Shown in pieces: positions 25,501-33,000 of a DNA stretch of 64,000 nucleotides (position 1 is the first letter of the stretch; every line of letters begins with the position of its first letter). The DNA lies in assembly GCF_007570935.1 (NCBI RefSeq), contig NZ_VLLR01000001.1, positions 1,240,001 to 1,304,000 of the forward strand. The letters run 5' to 3'. This DNA comes from Lactobacillus sp. LL6 (lineage in GTDB: Bacteria; Bacillota; Bacilli; Lactobacillales; Lactobacillaceae). The notes below the pieces were generated by a model. It had not been told where the DNA came from. It searched no databases and was given only the letters and a program-made list of their open reading frames with translations. Both the position numbers and the translations under genes were made by a program.

Positions 25501-27445
25501 AAATAGTTGTTGAATCATCCTTTGAACCAAAGGTAACTGAACCACCAGTTGGAATTTTACCTTCATCATTTGCAACTAAATCATAACCCGCTGGAACTTG
25601 AAGAGTGTAGTCAACTTTTTCACCAGTTTTACCAGTTACTTTTTGACTGCCAACATTTTGATTATCATTCTTAGTTACATAGTTAATGGTGTATGTATGA
25701 GTAGCATTTGGATCAGTATTACCAGAATCTGACTTCTTTACAACATTTACATCAAAAGAAGTTTCTTGCATATTTGGTCCAAAAGTAACTTGGGTAGGAT
25801 ATTTACCATTGATTTGATAACCTTCTGGAACATTTAACTTAGTGGTGTCGTTTGCTCCATCTAAGCTAAATTCAACTTTTTCACCAGTTTTACCAGTTAC
25901 TTCTTGTTTGCCAACATTTTGATTATCATTCTTAGTTACATAATTGATAGTGTAAGTATACGTTGCGTTTGGATCGGTACTCTCTGAACCTGATGTCTTT
26001 ACAACGTTTACATCAAAAGTGGTTTGCATCCCTTCACCAAAAGTGATGTATGAAGGATACTTGCCATTGATTTGATAACCTTCTGGAACATTTAATTTAG
26101 TGGTGTTATTTGCTCCATCCAAACTAAAGTTAACTGTCTCACCGGCTTTACCAGTCACTTCTTGCTTAGCTACATTTTGATTATTATTTATATAATTAAT
26201 TGTAAATGTGTAAGTGGAAGCTGGTGTATCTGTATTATCTTTTTCAATATATAAAGTTTGACTTGCATATTTATTATCAGGACCAAGAGTCATAGTAGAT
26301 GCATAACTTTGACCATCTATTAAATGCCAGCCTTCAGGAACTTCTAACTTAGTAGTTCCATTACTTCCAGTGGTAGTAAAGCTAACAACTTGACCAGTTA
26401 CACCGGTAACATTTTGCGTGTAAATAGTCTTACTTTTATCATTATTATCGATATATTTAATATTTGCAGCAGCTTGGTCTGCAGTATATTTGATATTAAT
26501 TCTTTTATCGATTGGTTCTCCATTTTCAGTGAAAGCATCAGTGGAAGGAATATAATAATCATTGCCCTTCTTAGTCAAGTCAATAGTTTGACCATCTGAA
26601 TCTGCACTTGGAGTATACCCATTAAAAGCTGGGACTTTTTGTTCTGTAAACTTCTTATCAGTTGGATTATAAGTCCAATCACTATAAGTAGCCTCTCCTG
26701 TTACCGAGTCAATATTTTTACTTCGAGTTGCACTAGCTTGTGTATCAGTAGTAAAAGTCTGGCTAGTAGTACCATCTTGATTTTGGAAACTTCTACCATC
26801 TGGTGCAGTAACAGTAATAGTTTCTGTAGCAGTTTTAACTAAATCATCTTGAGCATTAGATGCTGTCTTTTCAGCTTGTTTTTGTGCATCTTGCTTTAAA
26901 GCATTAGCATCAGATGTAACTTTACTTTCATTTAAGTTGCTACGACCTGCCATACCTGCTTTTTCAAGTGAAGAAACATCTATATCAGTTGAAGTTTGAT
27001 TTTTATTTTCATCAGTTGCTTGCTTAGCAATTACTTCTTTTGTTGTTTTATCACTTTCTTGATTCTCATTTTGAGTTTGAGAAACTTCTTGATTTGAATT
27101 TTCAGCTTTTTCTTCAACTTTTTTAGTAGTTGATTGAGCTGAAGATTGATTAGTTTCTTCAATATTTTCTTGCTTAGAACTATTAGCATTAGCGTCAACC
27201 ACTACCTTATTAATGTTTTTAACATTAGTGGTATCTGCTTTTGCCACGTGACTAGTATCACTATCTGTAGTTGGTTCTTTTGTTGGATTTGTATCTGCTT
27301 TTACGGTTTGACTATTTGCCATTCCCATAAAACTAATTCCAATTAGAACAGATGCAGCACCAGCTGAGAACTTACGGATAGAAAAACGTTCATTTTTTTC
27401 CTCCATTTTATGGAGACGTTCGTTATAATTATTTTTTGATAACAT
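13544..27445 (-). CDS. Giant LPQTG mucus-binding-type adhesin, 4633 aa
   Basis: Exported, sortase-anchored surface protein. Order: YSIRK-type signal (FSIRKFSAGAASVLIG, about 21-36; cleavage near KADT); polar Gln/Thr/Asn-rich segment to about 200; then to about 4200 an alternation of modules of about 70 residues (TINY...VTGKAGE...VPEGYQ, MucBP-like) and about 120 residues with a (Y/F)xxW signature (often WKSNM.DGS, Mub B2-like). I count 15 of the latter. Residues about 4232-4300 form a Rib-like domain (MPDGTKFEW...VKITYPDKSTTTVTTT). An Asp/Asn/Ser/Gly-rich linker (about 4390-4500) precedes LPQTG at 4597-4601, a hydrophobic helix and KKRKKN. The start has a modest GAGGCTGATTAA leader. Two internal 673-bp blocks lie 3042 bp apart. 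Binding to mucus is a family inference. The gene is intact. Confidence 0.9.
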   Translation of the reverse strand: MLSKNNYNERLHKMEEKNERFSIRKFSAGAASVLIGISFMGMANSQTVKADTNPTKEPTTDSDTSHVAKADTTNVKNINKVVVDANANSSKQENIEETNQSSAQSTTKKVEEKAENSNQEVSQTQNENQESDKTTKEVIAKQATDENKNQTSTDIDVSSLEKAGMAGRSNLNESKVTSDANALKQDAQKQAEKTASNAQDDLVKTATETITVTAPDGRSFQNQDGTTSQTFTTDTQASATRSKNIDSVTGEATYSDWTYNPTDKKFTEQKVPAFNGYTPSADSDGQTIDLTKKGNDYYIPSTDAFTENGEPIDKRINIKYTADQAAANIKYIDNNDKSKTIYTQNVTGVTGQVVSFTTTGSNGTTKLEVPEGWHLIDGQSYASTMTLGPDNKYASQTLYIEKDNTDTPASTYTFTINYINNNQNVAKQEVTGKAGETVNFSLDGANNTTKLNVPEGYQINGKYPSYITFGEGMQTTFDVNVVKTSGSESTDPNATYTYTINYVTKNDNQNVGKQEVTGKTGEKVEFSLDGANDTTKLNVPEGYQINGKYPTQVTFGPNMQETSFDVNVVKKSDSGNTDPNATHTYTINYVTKNDNQNVGSQKVTGKTGEKVDYTLQVPAGYDLVANDEGKIPTGGSVTFGSKDDSTTIYVEKHDASGDVGQPASQVINFVDTDDNNKVIESRTLDGKIGDTQPLIQDGKIAIELPKGYVAVSQQLPANITFAKDAAPIEIKLAHEKAQESWTDHKDDSNYNKVITETITYTYPSENAKTLTNQISYVRNGVKDEVTGKVTYSDWVAATDKNTGKKITSFAEVPFSAIKGYTAVYTDADGQSHTLTPNADNKVVIPAINAPVDGPSTYNLSLVYNNDKTGKPDDPNATYTFTINYLADNQNVGKQEVTGKTGETINFSLDDATNTTKLNVPEGYQINGKYPSEITFGPNMQTSFDVNVQKKTDSGNTGSNTPSDKTSKYTINFVDGNNTVASATLTGTVGASVDIASKVKVPVGYKLADGETLDTNYTFTDQDVTKNIQVVSTNPDSNKVNVTVNYTYNNETIGTTTINVTKGKSQNIAGFVKANVPNGYQVTATIPARAYNENTTLNIPVEKYDPSQDTDKDSVVTQVINYVADGTTVKTQHLTDKVGTSYKVILDGTAQDGEVLIQAPDGYKINQSSISSPIVLQKQSQPITIQVTPIVYSGANPEDAAKYPDLTKKVTGIYKYNILGKVSESQPISIVFYRTASMDPKTGKMEYTDWKSNMTGGSSDVPSVTLNNIDGYTIKATASTGQEVTTTADGNKTIISGVSALKDGQPTDVTINVDYINDETGKPIEPDAQNTTTTLELVDGDKVMASQTASGLAGTTAKVTLQIPDGYKLADGVTLPDTITLANEDKTLTYKIVKTTSTDPDKGDSGNTGDDKTEVTQVINYVDQETQKIVATQTVTGQAGTMYQPIIEGTPDKSKNEVLIKAPDNYELAKQEIKPFTLATGAAAISILVNAVIVPEAWDKHKQDPNYYREIKQTVTYNLPGQEPTTNTYQVIYYRNGSYNKATGETTYDEWQAAKKDGVAVTSFSAHNVSLATGYTPVVTMDGKQITLEKDAQGNLVIPAVQTTPDSKDTNYVVNYEADSLSFKINYVNNADKQVVSSQTITGKAGESVDIKAEIPENWQVVPNTPVPNGKYTFGGQAPKDITVLIEPKTIYAADNMDNPDYHKTVHGTVSVAFPGQEAKVENQSNVSFIRDATYNPETKKYDFTAWKSNMKDGSTTFAGVNVPVIKGYTISVNASSGEKITPVVNGETATISGGSALVNGTPEDVNVQVTYINDQTGKEDPIVDPSSKEYTYTINYLDGETKVGSQSVTGKAGTTADISAQVPNGYKLAEGITIPTTYTFSDKNETLNVQVVKDTTNPDNPDNPNNPDQEVTQEIQYISDGTVVKTDKLTGKAGTSFKVITSGTAQDGEVLIQAPEYYTWAGQTSIPTVINLSKDAKPITFNVAPITYYGNSTENQSNPEMYKTVTGTYDFTMPGGSTSQSKTTLAFYRDRTMDPKTGTWKYSDWKSNMQDGSSDFASMTNLKVVDGYTIKVTTSTGQEITPSISGSAATISGVSGLKDGQPIDVTINVDYINDKTGTTDTPVDPNKTYSQVVNFINKADNQQVGSQTISGKAGETVDYTLTAPEGYQIMSGQPAGGSITFGTEDLKPMTVYVEKKTDPNQEYTYTINYDYNGQTVSSQSVKGKAGQEVSVELQVPENYQLVNGQQVPSKVTFGNQDMSTTINIEPKVIQGNTESNQNNPEVYRTVTGTYNVTIPGEKTNTQTAQLAFYRTATYNPATGKYDYSEWKSNMKDGATTFASLAVPADIQGYTLKVTTDTGQTITPTVEGTTATISGVSGLKDGQPTDAIITVEYINDQTGKPDNPDDTTRSVTINYVYNDQTVGSQTASGKIGESKTITYEVPENYQLIPNGDQITTGTTIKFGNDQLAPITVQVQPKVIDGQISGNQNNPEVYKTVTAHYTINIPATATKTFAPTLSFYRTATYNPATGKYDYSEWKSNMEDGSTTFAGITVPNDIQGYTLQVTANDGRTITPTIDGGNAVISGISGLVDGQPENVDVTVDYINNATGKPDTNPSDTTRSLVINYVNKADNQIVSTQTVTGKVGEKVSFTNDVPAGYQIVGGQSIIGSPITFGIGQMPTETIYVEKTGSTDPTNPDKDKTYTQVINFVDNGKTIASQNVTGKSGETVQISLDLPKGYKVASGSQIPSKVTFGNSDPQAINVNVEANIITENGLSSKAADLYRVITRTITFNMPSSNAANTQMLVSLAEGTNSNTQSQSIVLYRIKTTNEATGQVTYSDWKSNTVDSSGNPVTEFEAVKIPTIQGYKADVTGANIVNTADGQEIAAQPVLTTNGQPISDTNINIEVNYVADSNPDNPDNPNNPDQEVTQEIQYISDGTVVKTDKLTGKAGTSFKVITSGTAQDGEVLIQAPEYYTWAGQTSIPTVINLSKDAKPITFNVAPITYYGNSTENQSNPEMYQTVTGTYKFTLPGGSTSQSTTKLYFYRNRTMDPKTGTWKYSDWKSNMQDGSTDFASMTNLKVVDGYTIKVTTSTGQEITPSISGSAAIISGVSGLKDGQPTDVTINVDYINDKTGTTDKPVNPDQEYTYTINYDYNGQTVSSQSVKGKAGQEVSVDLQVPENYQIVNGQQVPSKVTFGNQDMSTTINIEPKVIQGNTEEGKKNPELYKQVALTYEVATPGQASETKSGGTLDFYRNATYNPATGKYDYSEWKSNMEDGSTTFGGKMVVPVIDGYDLKVTTSDGQTITPTIDGDKATISGISALVNNQPVNVSVQIQYINKNTGKPDTPDTVHTMTINFVNNGDKQIVSTQTVTGKTGETVNFKLDIPTNWEVVPGTSIPSGQYTFGSQDPAAQTVLIQPKTINGNDPANQNNPEVYRTVTDTVIVNYPGKEPVVQNASLSFYRNGTIDPATGKWTYGEWQSNMSDKSTTFPTITVSTINGYTIVATTNDGRTITPLIQGNTATISGVSGLKDGQPSDVTIAINYKNDSTGDEDNPVDPNAKLYTYTINYMDGDKQVASQTLTGPQGSVAQITANIPNGYKLADGVTVPTTYTFGDKNETLNVSVVKDSSNPDNPDKDDTTTVSGLDDKTNPDLYREITQTITITSPDGKSQSVENHLIFYRDKTTNNKTGQTTYTDWKSNSGTEGHLVTDFGELEVPTLKGYEVVATKGGQKIDLISKDGKLYLPAQPGLVNGTPDNQAISITYDAQTQSVKINFVDKDNQVISTQTVTGKTGETIKLNLDIPKNWQLVPNTTIPTSVTIGANDNKDIAVQIEHKLTIVDGRNDQSNPELFKQVTRTVIMNWPGQTAGKSTASLAFYRVATTDEVTGKTTYSKWQSASTTSQYPEQVVSMAGYTAESSDVQLVTKDGKQYVPATDASFNSEGVPVDSTIIVNYVGDKQEVKINYVENGQTVSTQTLTGQTGQTIAIPLDIPAGYEVANGASIPTQITFGKDTKPMTVEITKIPAGSQKQTINYVDPNGKIVGSQYVTGKIGSTVEVKETLPINWKLANGETVPTSVIIKDTDTPINIKVVSTTVQVDPNSPKTPGTEIDGAHGQTYPNGLTEQDLNKTVTRTVNIVDPLTGKVATTIQTVKFTRTATVEVATGEVSYGDWTASGDKSFASIKVPVIDGYTASGSVDEITPTADYGNQTLTITYTKNGSEDSKTDSEKYKPEVSETTSITTNGEIKPEDVIKNADKMPDGTKFEWTDPDKVAEDLKKPGTYKDVGVKITYPDKSTTTVTTTIVVSDKQEASYTQEIIFKDEKTGKEIRSFKFTGPLTDGKATLSADKLKSVIESLFEVIKAAGDSYKNAIIVSLPTKDVEVTGGDNAPIVVMVGFENSKPDDSGNTGGNTGDNTDNNTGDNIDHGDNSGNSNNSSSSNTDNTGSDSSNSNTSGSNTTNNTTDDGNKNNNSENTDNTANTTPTDNDNQDNSSDDNDYDDSDSDDEDEDVTPSKTSHNKSASSITTSDGGVANHAGDAQWLAKHGYIVTVGSHGQVLDYVKSPDGKGRIITAQPHSQSAINGASISALEKAGLAGVKNDNNAKLPQTGEENDDKAAIGLGLVTAAGLLGLAGAEKKRKKN
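18044..18716. repeat. Long internal direct repeat, copy in the 4633-aa gene (distal)
   Basis: About 673 bp closely matching 21086-21758 at a constant offset of 3042 bp (1014 codons, in frame). It encodes a module from the GEVLIQAPEYYTWAGQTS region to the ISGVSGLKDGQP region. Related 230-bp blocks at 17806-18032 and 20625-20852 lie just beside them. Confidence 0.8.
21086..21758. repeat. Long internal direct repeat, copy in the 4633-aa gene (proximal)
   Basis: Partner of 18044-18716. Identity is high but not perfect; scattered differences are seen around 21340-21430. Recombination between the two copies would remove or duplicate 1014 codons without a frameshift. Confidence 0.8.
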
Positions 27446-27564
27446 TTAATCAGCCTCAGTTTAAAGTGTACAATCTTAAATATAATTACATTACATATTA
27501 ATAGTAACATATATAAATAACTATTGTTACTATTTATTTCCAAGATAAAATATGAATCATTAGG

Positions 27565-27596
27565 AAAAAAAGCAACGCACCATCTGCGTTGCTTTT
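27565..27596 (-). terminator. Terminator of the 747-aa MucBP gene
   Basis: AAAAAGCAACGCA pairs with TGCGTTGCTTTTT around a CCATC loop. On the minus strand it ends in a T run, 8 bp after the stop. Confidence 0.9.
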
Positions 27597-27604
27597 TGCC
27601 TAAA

Positions 27605-29848
27605 TTACTTACGCTTACCTGTTAAACCAATCAGACTAATTAAAGTTGCGGCAACTCCAAGTACCATAGCAGCTGTACTTGTATTGTGATCACGAATTGC
27701 CTGTCTTTCTCTTTCACGGTCAGTTGGTCTAATTCTATCTGCTTGAGGGATAAAGTGGTCGTATCTGCTTGGCAATGCTGGATTTCTCATTGCTACAGGT
27801 ACATCTTCATTTCTCATTTGCGTTGGAGCAGTTACTTGTTTTTCTTTATTTTCAATTTCCTTTTGAGCTTCAGCAGCTTTTTCTTCAGGAGTACGCTTCT
27901 TTCTAACCCCAATAGTAAAAATTTGTGTCATTAAATCATTATTATCGAAACGTTGAATAACACCATCACGGTCAAAATTATTAAATACAACTTCATAACC
28001 AGCATCTTCAATTGCTTTAAGTGGAATTTCAGTACTGTATAAGTCATTAATACTTTCGCCCGGCTTACCAACTAACGGACCTGATGAAGTTAATTGTGCA
28101 CCATTTTTATCAATATCAATAAAGTTAATGATTGCAACTTGATCATGTGGCTCTACTGTAGTAGTAGCATCACTAACTTGACTTTCTACATCATCGGGTA
28201 CATTTTGAGCAACAGCTGCTGGTCTATCTGCACTAGATGTTTGAGCTGGTTGAGCTTGAACTGGTGTAGCAACAGCTGCTGGAGCTTTTGTATCTTTTTT
28301 AGGCTCATCTTGATTTTCAGCTTTTTCAGGTTTAATTACATTAGAGCCTACTACTTGTGGTTGATCTTCTTGACTTGCCATATTTTCCTTTTCATCCTGA
28401 TCTTTAAACTTATTTTTGCCTACTGGAATAACTAAAACATCATTCTTGGCATCAGCCTTATAAGTTACTTTTAAGTCCTTATCTGGTTGATGAGGTGTAA
28501 TTGTCATCAATTCACTACTATATCCTTCTACTGTAGGAACAATTTCATCAGGCATTACCTTAGTTGGATCAGTCTTGAGCGTAGTAAATACAGGTTGATC
28601 TGCACCTTCAATTGGATCACCATTTTCATCAACCGGAATAATCCGACCATTTTCAACATAGTTTACATTAACAATTCGATCTTCACGAGTAATCGGTTGT
28701 GCCTTAATTACTTTAACATCAGTGTGGTAACCAGGAACAACTGGAACTTCTACATCATGGAAAGAGTCAGGATCAACAATCCAATCAGTAGTATATTTTC
28801 CATTTTCAATTATCTGCCCAGTTGGAGCAATTACAGTAATTGAACGATCCCAAACAGCATTCTGAACACTGTTAACTGGAGTCTTTTCTCCAGCTCCTTC
28901 AAAATCAACAGCAAATGTTGTTTCTTGATGATATTCTGTTGGTTTTACTTTATCATTAGGGTGATCAATATTAACTTGTGCTAATTCATGCTTCATTGTA
29001 ATGATAAAAGTTGGTACAACATCATCACTATTTAAATAAAACTGCACTTCACCATCAGGATTAAAGCCATTATTTACAAGAGAATAACCCTTTTCCTTTA
29101 ATTCATTAATTTTAGTTTGAGGGTCATACTCAATAGGAGTGTTTGGCATACCAGATAACTTATCTGAAACAATTTCACGATTGTCATCAGTTATATCAAC
29201 AAACTTAATAATGGCTGCTTGTTCATCAGTTGAAGAATCTTTGTTGATTTCATATTCAACATTATATTCTCTATCAGGATCATCAACATTAACCAGCTCT
29301 CCACCAACTACTGTCTCATCAGGAATATAGCTTGGAATAGTTGGAGTCCCAATCATTAAGTGACATTGACTTTCAGGGTTCCATCCCATGTCTTCAACCA
29401 TTTTGTGAGTAACTTTATCAACTTTAATCGTATGATTGAATACAATATGCGAAACATTATCCTCAGGTGTTCTACCCGCAGCTCCACTATAATGAACAGT
29501 TTGCGTACCGATCTTTTGGAGCTGTTCCTTACTAAAACCCCATCCGGGATTATCTACATCTACAACTTCATAGCCATGACGAAAGCTAATCACATATGGA
29601 GTATCTTCATCATCACCAAAAAGCGGCTTTTTGCCGTCTGGATCAAACTTGTTTTCAACAAGAACATATCCCTTGTCTTCTAGTTCCTTAATCTTAGAAC
29701 CACTATCAAATTCGATAGGAGTGTCCTTATTACCCTCCAACTCGCCAGAGGTTCCAATCTTAGCTAAATCGTTATCTATATCTATGAAGTTTACAACTGC
29801 TTTTCGGCCCTTACCAAAAAGAGCCATCTTTCTTGTTAGTTTATTCAT
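27605..29848 (-). CDS. MucBP protein lacking signal peptide and LPXTG, C-terminal membrane helix, 747 aa
   Basis: The start ATG (27605-29848 frame) follows GAAAGG and a good promoter. The N-terminus MNKLTRKMALFGKGRKAVVN leads directly into a MucBP-like module (about 14-95), so no signal peptide is encoded. Further MucBP-like modules lie at about 213-290 and 575-650. Between them are Mub B2-like segments (TVHYSGAAGRTPEDNV; VDFEGAGEKTPVNSV) and a Pro/Ala/Gln-rich spacer (about 510-560). The C-terminus is a charged stretch (RPTDRERERQAIRDH), a hydrophobic helix (about 722-743) and GKRK. This mimics the tail of a sortase substrate but has no LPXTG. The protein may be cytoplasmic and tail-anchored, or exported in a non-classical way. 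It is much more acidic and less repetitive than its neighbours. Confidence 0.85.
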   Translation of the reverse strand: MNKLTRKMALFGKGRKAVVNFIDIDNDLAKIGTSGELEGNKDTPIEFDSGSKIKELEDKGYVLVENKFDPDGKKPLFGDDEDTPYVISFRHGYEVVDVDNPGWGFSKEQLQKIGTQTVHYSGAAGRTPEDNVSHIVFNHTIKVDKVTHKMVEDMGWNPESQCHLMIGTPTIPSYIPDETVVGGELVNVDDPDREYNVEYEINKDSSTDEQAAIIKFVDITDDNREIVSDKLSGMPNTPIEYDPQTKINELKEKGYSLVNNGFNPDGEVQFYLNSDDVVPTFIITMKHELAQVNIDHPNDKVKPTEYHQETTFAVDFEGAGEKTPVNSVQNAVWDRSITVIAPTGQIIENGKYTTDWIVDPDSFHDVEVPVVPGYHTDVKVIKAQPITREDRIVNVNYVENGRIIPVDENGDPIEGADQPVFTTLKTDPTKVMPDEIVPTVEGYSSELMTITPHQPDKDLKVTYKADAKNDVLVIPVGKNKFKDQDEKENMASQEDQPQVVGSNVIKPEKAENQDEPKKDTKAPAAVATPVQAQPAQTSSADRPAAVAQNVPDDVESQVSDATTTVEPHDQVAIINFIDIDKNGAQLTSSGPLVGKPGESINDLYSTEIPLKAIEDAGYEVVFNNFDRDGVIQRFDNNDLMTQIFTIGVRKKRTPEEKAAEAQKEIENKEKQVTAPTQMRNEDVPVAMRNPALPSRYDHFIPQADRIRPTDRERERQAIRDHNTSTAAMVLGVAATLISLIGLTGKRK

Positions 29849-29874
29849 TAGATTCTAGCCTTTCATATACATCT

Positions 29875-29904
29875 ATTATAATACGAGATAGTCTATTTTC
29901 CCAA
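29875..29904 (-). promoter_or_regulatory. Promoter of the 747-aa MucBP gene
   Basis: On the minus strand TTGGGA (29899-29904) and TATAAT (29875-29880) are 18 bp apart and 27 bp upstream of the start codon. This supports the annotated start and hence the absence of a signal peptide. It differs from the box found upstream of the giant adhesins. Confidence 0.65.
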
Positions 29905-29924
29905 GTTTCACACTAAAAAAGTTT

Positions 29925-29962
29925 AAAAAAAGCATAACTTCTTTACAGAAGCTATGCTTTTT
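29925..29962 (-). terminator. Terminator of the 3488-aa adhesin gene
   Basis: The arms AGCATAacTTCT and AGAAgcTATGCT form a hairpin flanked by A and T runs. Confidence 0.85.
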
Positions 29963-30004
29963 CTATATTCATACTTAAATTAGAGAACTAAATTCAAGTA
30001 TATA

Positions 30005-33000
30005 CTAATCTTTCTTACGACGTTTCTTTACACCAGCAAGACCAATCATGCCGATTCCTGCGGCAGCTGCTCCTAAGATTGCTGCAGAAGTTTCTTCATT
30101 ATTGTTCTCACCTGTTTGTGGAAGAGTTGATTTAGTAGTGTAATGCTTCTTACCATTCTTATCAACATATCCTACAACCTTGCCATCTCTGATAATATTT
30201 CCATTTTCGTCGATAGTCTCACCATGAGGTCTTACAGTATCACTGTAATCTCCATTTTGTGAATGTGGACGAATATTATTATTCCAATTGTTATTTTCGG
30301 AATGAGGACGAATATTGTTATTATAGTTTGGCTCAGCTGGTTTGTGATTAGTTGGCTTAGGTGAAACCGGCTTATCTGGCGTTGTTGGCTCATCCGGTGT
30401 ATCAGGTTCATCTGGTTCTACTGGAGTTGTCTTCTTAGTGTATACAACTTCAGTATCCTTAGTTGGATCAGTTGGTGTCACTGTATTTTGACTTGGGGTG
30501 TAGCCATCAATGATTGGTACATTTTCATCTGGCACTACCTTAGTTGGATCCTCTGGATCGTTCTTGTATTGTGGCGTTTCTGCTCCTGGAATTGGATTAT
30601 GATCTGGATCCACTGGAACGATCTTGCCGATCTTGTGGTAAACAACTACTACTTCCGCATTTGGATCATTTGGCGTTACTGTCTTGCCGCCTGCTGTCTT
30701 GATCTCTGCGACGTAGCCCTTGATTACTGGAACATTAACTGTACCAAATGTGTAGCTGTTTTCACTTGGTACTCCATTTGTGATTGTAAATGTGTGTGTT
30801 TGTACATCTGAATCTCTAAGTGGAGTGTTGTTATTGTCTCCATCTACAAAGGTGATCGTTTGCTTACCTACCACTGTAGTTACTGATGGTTCTGGTGTTG
30901 GAGTTACTGGAGTATCTGGCTTAGTGTAAACCACTTCAGTATCCTTACCTGGATCCTTTGGTGTTACAGTGTTTTGATTTGGTGTGTAGCCATCAATTGT
31001 TGGTACTGGTTCATCTGGTACTACCTTGGTTGGATCATTAGGGTCAGTTACATAAGTTGGAGTTGATGCATTTGGAATCTTGTTTCCTTCTGGGTCAACT
31101 GGAACTATCTTACCATTTTCAGTGTAAGTTACTGTATCTTCCGCCTTTAAATTATCTGGAGTTACTGTCATACCGCCAGCTGTTCGCTTATCTGCATGGT
31201 AACCATCAACTACTGGAGTATCAACTGTACCGAATTCATGACTTGAAACATTCCAAGAACCGTTGTCGATAATTTCACCAGTTACATTGTCAAAAGTAAT
31301 ATTCTTAGTGAAATCGAAACTTTGAACATTATCCTTTGGAGTCTTATTATTAGCTCCTGTGTAGTGGATTGTTTGAGTTCCTGTCTTCTTTAAATCATCA
31401 AGACTTGTTCCATCTGGATACTTAGGACCATCTGGATTATTTGGATCAATTGGATCACCTGGGTGACCTGGATTGTCTGGAGTTACAGTAGTTGTAGTGT
31501 GTTCTACATAAATAGTAACAACTTGTGAACCCTTTGTAACTTCACTTGGAACAGTCACATCTGGATTGATTACCTTGTAACCCTTGTTAGTCAACTCAGT
31601 AATTACATCATTCTTGTTGTAATCAACCTTTTGACCTACTTCTTGTTCTCCTGAATCATAACCATAATTTGGAAGATCCTTGCCAGTTGTGTTGTCATGA
31701 ACGTTAACAATAACTTGTCCCTTATCTGCTGGAATTGGGGTGTAGATGACTGGAGTATCTTTACCAGGATTATCTGGAGTTACTGTTGGTACTTCTGGAG
31801 TATAACCTGGAATATTTGGTACTGGTTCATTTGGTACTACCTTAGATGGATTGTTTGGATCAGTTGGGTAAGTTGGATTATCAACATTTGGAATCTTATT
31901 ACCATTTGGATCTACTGGAACAATCTTACCATTTGGTTCGTATGTTACTACAACTTTATAACTATTAGTATTGTGATCTAAAGTTACGCTCTTAATTGAA
32001 GTATTTCCATTGCCATCTTTACTGATAGAAGTTACGTGGTAGTTTTCAACAAATGGTACATTTTGACCAGAAACGGTTTGAGCTGGACTCCAAGTAAGTG
32101 GAGTAGTCCATTCACCAGTTACTTTATCAATCACACCTTGTGCTGTGAAGTGAACAGTTTGTTCAACTGGAGCATGAACTTCTTTACCTTCATTATCTAC
32201 AAAAATAATAGTTCTTGTAACATCTTTAGATACATCGCTTGAGTCACTTGGCCATTTAGGTCCATTTGGATCATTTGGATTAATTGGTTCACCAGGTTTT
32301 CCTGGGTTTGTTGGGTTAACTGGTACAGTATCGTGTTCTACATAAATAGTAACAACTTGTGAACCCTTTGTAACTTCACTTGGAATAGTTACATCTGGAT
32401 TGATTACCTTGTAACCCTTGTTAGTCAACTCAGTAATTACATCATTCTTGTTGTAATCAACCTTTTGACCTACTTCTTGTTCTCCTGAATCATAACCATA
32501 ATTTGGAAGATCCTTGCCAGTTGTGTTGTCATGAACGTTAACAATAACTTGTCCCTTATCTGCTGGAATTGGGGTGTAGATGACTGGAGTATCTTTTCCA
32601 GGATTATCTGGAGTTACTGTTGGTACTTCTGGAGTATAACCTGGAATATTTGGTACTGGTTCATTTGGTGTAACTCTAGTTGGATCACTTGGATCAGTTG
32701 GGTAAGTTGGATTATCAACATTTGGAATCTTATTACCATTTGGATCAACTGGAACAATCTTACCATTTTCAGTATAAGTTACAGTTTCTTCTGCCTTTAA
32801 GTTATCTGGAGTTACTGTCATACCACCGGCAATACGCTTATCTGCGTGGTAACCATCAACTACTGGAGTATCAACTCTATTAAACTCATGACTTGAAACA
32901 TTCCAAGAACCGTTATCAATAATCTTACCAGTTACATTGTCAAAAGTAATTTGCTTAGTAAATTCAAAGCTCTTTACATCATCCTTAGGAGTCTTGTCAC

